37,098 bases of DNA from IMG/VR virus record IMGVR_UViG_3300048837_002269, positions 1-37,098 of that record; one strand, given 5' to 3'. The DNA comes from a virus. The stretch's first letter is position 1. Every line of letters starts with the position of its first letter. Below, piece by piece: positions 35,495 to 37,098 of this stretch. Under the pieces are notes generated by a model, which had not been told where the DNA came from, did no database searches, and worked only from the letters and a program-made list of their open reading frames with translations. The position numbers were made by a program, and so were the translations under genes.

Positions 35495-35927
35495 TTACGG
35501 CGCAACCGTCCCCCGCCTCACCGTCCGCTCAACCTTGAAGCTGCCATACCCCACTCGCCGCTTCACGTCGCCCTTCCATTCGTCCAGTTCCCACTAATAG
35601 GACTTGGTTGCCGGGCTGGGGGAAATCTGCATCGCCTCGGCCTGCACCACCAACTGCACCTGCACGGTGCCCGAATCGACGATGGTGACGGCCAGGCTCG
35701 CCAGGGTGGCATCCGTGGCCGCCGCCCGGTTGTAGACCCGCAAGCCGTCGCCGCCGTCGCCGGGATTGCTCACGCGCACCACCAGCAGGGCATCATCGTC
35801 GCTGTCGGCATCCGGGTCCATCGGGGTTGTAATACACCGATTGCAGACCGGCCAGCCCCATCCTCCGAAGCGGCGCGTAGGCCGTCGTCTCGCGGTTGTG
35901 TTCCCCACCCACGCCAAAACCTCGCAT
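35495..35927 (-). pseudogene. Broken chromosomal gene with a frameshift and an internal stop
   Basis: Three coding pieces follow each other on the minus strand. From 35927 reads MRGFGVGGEHNRETTAYAPL to YYNPDGP. After a frameshift near 35820 reads DADSDDDALLVVRVSNPGDG to SPATKSY, ending at a TAG at 35594. In the same frame beyond the TAG reads WELDEWKGDVKRRVGYGSFK to a TAA at 35495. Codon third positions are GC-rich in all three pieces, which supports real coding. The middle part is beta-like, possibly an extracellular or pilin-related protein. Family not identified. Confidence 0.55.
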
Positions 35928-36030
35928 CGAATCGCTCCCGGCCGTCCGGCCTCGCACGCATCAGGTCGTGTCGGGGAATATGACAGAATGTGGTGTGAGG
36001 GAAAAAGTTGCCGTATGGAGGCAGGAATAT

Positions 36031-36056
36031 AAAACACCCCGGACCTTCGGCGTTTT
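36031..36056. terminator. Possible bidirectional terminator-like hairpin
   Basis: AAAAC (36031-36035) and GTTTT (36052-36056) flank a CCG...CGG inner stem, giving a bulged hairpin with A- and T-rich ends on both strands. It lies between the broken gene and the 117-residue gene. Pairing is imperfect; the rest of 35928-36130 shows nothing recognisable. Confidence 0.3.
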
Positions 36057-36130
36057 CCGGGAGAGGGTAAGATTGACGGCGGTCAATCCATCCGGTTGTA
36101 CCTCACGATAAACCGCCCCAGATCGGAGAT

Positions 36131-36484
36131 TCAAGCGGATAAATCAATCGTCCCCGGCTGGAAATCGCCCTTCTCGCAGTCAGCCAGGAACCGTCGGGCC
36201 AGATTGACCACGGACGGATCGTCGCTGTAGCCACGCAATTCCATGTCCGCGTTGGGAAGTCCCGGCTGGATGGCGTCTTTGGGCAACCGGATGGCCGGCA
36301 GGCTCTGTTCCCATTCGGCCCCCAGGAAGACCAGAGGCAGGCCGTAACGCAGGAGCTTCTGATCGTTGCCGACACGGGCCACCTTGTCATCCAGGTGCAG
36401 CACCAGCATCGGCCAGCCAAAGGTGCTGGCGGTGGGCTTTCCGTCAGAGTCTATCAGGGCGTACTTGGCGATGGTGACTCGCAT
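36131..36484 (-). CDS. Hypothetical protein, 117 residues
   Basis: Not recognised. The product starts MRVTIAKYALIDSDGKPTAS and has an alpha/beta composition (FGWPMLVLHLDDKVARVGND, YGLPLVFLGAEWEQSLPAIR) with a helical end (VVNLARRFLADCEKGDF). No signal or membrane helix. No strong ribosome site precedes the ATG, but the gene follows 13 bp after the stop of a broken gene with which it may have formed an operon. Codon use is gene-like. Confidence 0.55.
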   Translation of the reverse strand: MRVTIAKYALIDSDGKPTASTFGWPMLVLHLDDKVARVGNDQKLLRYGLPLVFLGAEWEQSLPAIRLPKDAIQPGLPNADMELRGYSDDPSVVNLARRFLADCEKGDFQPGTIDLSA

Positions 36485-36497
36485 GGCAAGTTAAACT

Positions 36498-36608
36498 CTA
36501 TTCCCTGCGAAGCTCGTAATCAAATGGAACTCCGTCGAGCATGGCGACAAACTCGTTTTCGCCGTCGCCCAGGAACATGCCTTGCGGGGCATCGCCGGGG
36601 CTTTGGCC
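36498..36608 (-). pseudogene. C-terminal fragment of an unknown gene joined to a transposase
   Basis: In the frame offset from the transposase reading, the minus strand codes for CGQSPGDAPQGMFLGDGENE, FVAMLDGVPFDYELRRE and then TAG at 36498. The N terminus is missing; the sequence to the right is transposase. It was probably the partner gene of the 117-residue gene just downstream, destroyed by the insertion or a later deletion. Confidence 0.5.
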
Positions 36609-37098
36609 GCACGGCATCGGCCAGGATCACAAGCTTGATGTTCCGCGGGATCATGTCGCGCAGCACCAGCAGCAACGATTCCTCGAAGGCGTTGCGGCTG
36701 CGGTGCCCGTCATAGACGTGGTTGGTGGTGCTGGCCCAGGCGATCGGCGTGCCGCGGCCCTTGAGCACGACGCCGGCCAGAAGCGTCTGAAACCCCTTGA
36801 TGTCCACCCAGTCCAGCGCGACCAGCAGTTTCTTTCTCCTGCTGCGTTTCTTCAGCAGTTTGGCGATGATCGGCCGCATGGCATCGGCGGTCTCGATCCG
36901 CTCGTTGGCGCAGAACCGCCACCCGCGTTTGATCTGGTGTTTGGCGGTGCCCAGCATGTTCCGGCCAATGTTGGCCAGGGAAACTCGCTCGACACGCATG
37001 GCCGAGGCGACTAAGGTTGCAAGGGTCTTGGCCTGAGACAACCGAAGCGAAGCGGCGCAGACCGAAACCACCCACGAAATCGCGTCCATGCGATTCAT
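36520..37098 (-). pseudogene. Truncated IS4-type DDE transposase
   Basis: The frame starts MNRMDAISWVVSVCAASLRL at the window edge and shows the DDE core LLVALDWVDIKGFQTLLAG (first Asp), then SRNAFEESLLLVLRDMIPRN and IKLVILAD (second Asp). After that (about 36612) the sequence departs from the family: instead of the expected GFG-type continuation it enters the remnant of another gene, and the frame ends at 36520. The catalytic Glu half is absent, so the transposase is inactive unless the rest lies elsewhere. Start may be complete, but the upstream side is cut by the window. Confidence 0.7.

Noticed and set aside
35594-35596. Programmed stop-codon readthrough at the TAG
   Set aside because: The same gene also has a frameshift upstream, so simple decay explains both; no other TAG readthrough was noticed in the window.
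1-37098. CRISPR array or diversity-generating retroelement
   Set aside because: No regularly spaced direct repeats, cas genes, reverse transcriptase or template/variable repeat pair were seen on reading either strand.

Overview
The window looks like a piece of a high-GC bacterial chromosome carrying a nearly complete siphovirus-type (HK97-fold) prophage. To its right lie the truncated early end of a second integrated element, an ISAs1-family insertion, and a decayed chromosomal stretch with toxin-antitoxin modules and gene remnants. The host is probably a planctomycete. This is an inference from the two tyrosine recombinases, whose active-site sequences (TGAYSKDIATL; FQNLRSS with a C-terminal WIGN..KHYLQV) resemble recombinases I associate with that phylum, and from the style of the small phage genes. 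No host marker gene is present.

Phage 1 (about 1-28.3 kb). A rightward integrase at the left edge (1-1602) is followed by a long leftward early operon read from 9.7 kb down to 1.57 kb. That operon holds a coiled-coil membrane protein, a 21-residue membrane peptide, SSB, a membrane-anchored DUF4406-like protein, a Sak4-like recombinase ATPase, a small replication-type protein overlapping a DnaC-like ATPase, HNH and Vsr-like nucleases, a DUF5664/DUF4406 fusion, a metallophosphoesterase, a two-helix membrane protein, a C5-cytosine methyltransferase, two small unknowns and an excisionase-like HTH protein. Almost all of these genes overlap or abut, which implies translational coupling. The rightward arm runs through a zinc-ribbon protein, an HNH nuclease, TerS, TerL, portal, protease, capsid, a tRNA-like element, connectors with an inserted fibre-like gene, tail tube, the G/GT chaperone pair made by -1 frameshifting, tape measure and two tail proteins. 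A leftward gene for a secreted coiled-coil protein and a set of small rightward accessory genes close the element; one accessory gene is broken at a G10 tract.

The most distinctive signal is regulatory. A 17-bp box (ACCAATGTAACCACACG) occurs four times in phage 1, always exactly 9 bp upstream of a -10-like hexamer. Two copies form a perfect inverted repeat between the leftward operon and the rightward arm, one precedes the first rightward gene, and one lies in the end of the protease gene just ahead of the capsid gene. At two of the four sites a gene ATG lies 7 bp after the -10, and at a third a 12-codon ORF starts 6 bp after it, so leaderless transcripts are predicted. One of the central promoters reads into a roughly 250-nt stretch without a convincing gene that ends in a rho-independent terminator, a candidate small RNA or attenuated leader.

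Element 2 (about 28.4-32.0 kb) is a leftward set: a gene cut by the IS, Bet/RecT recombinase, a 160-residue unknown, a MerR-like HTH protein and a second integrase. The integrase 3' end runs across a tRNA/tmRNA-type T-arm that marks a probable attachment site. ISAs1 (32029-33339) has perfect 17-bp ends but no target duplication, so it probably sits on a deletion or rearrangement joint. To its right are a RelE-XRE pair, a second RelE/HigB-XRE pair with a frameshifted ribbon-helix-helix gene, a pseudogene with a frameshift and an internal stop, an unknown 117-residue gene and the joint between a broken gene and a truncated transposase. Nothing recognisable was seen in 35388-35494 or in most of 35928-36130.
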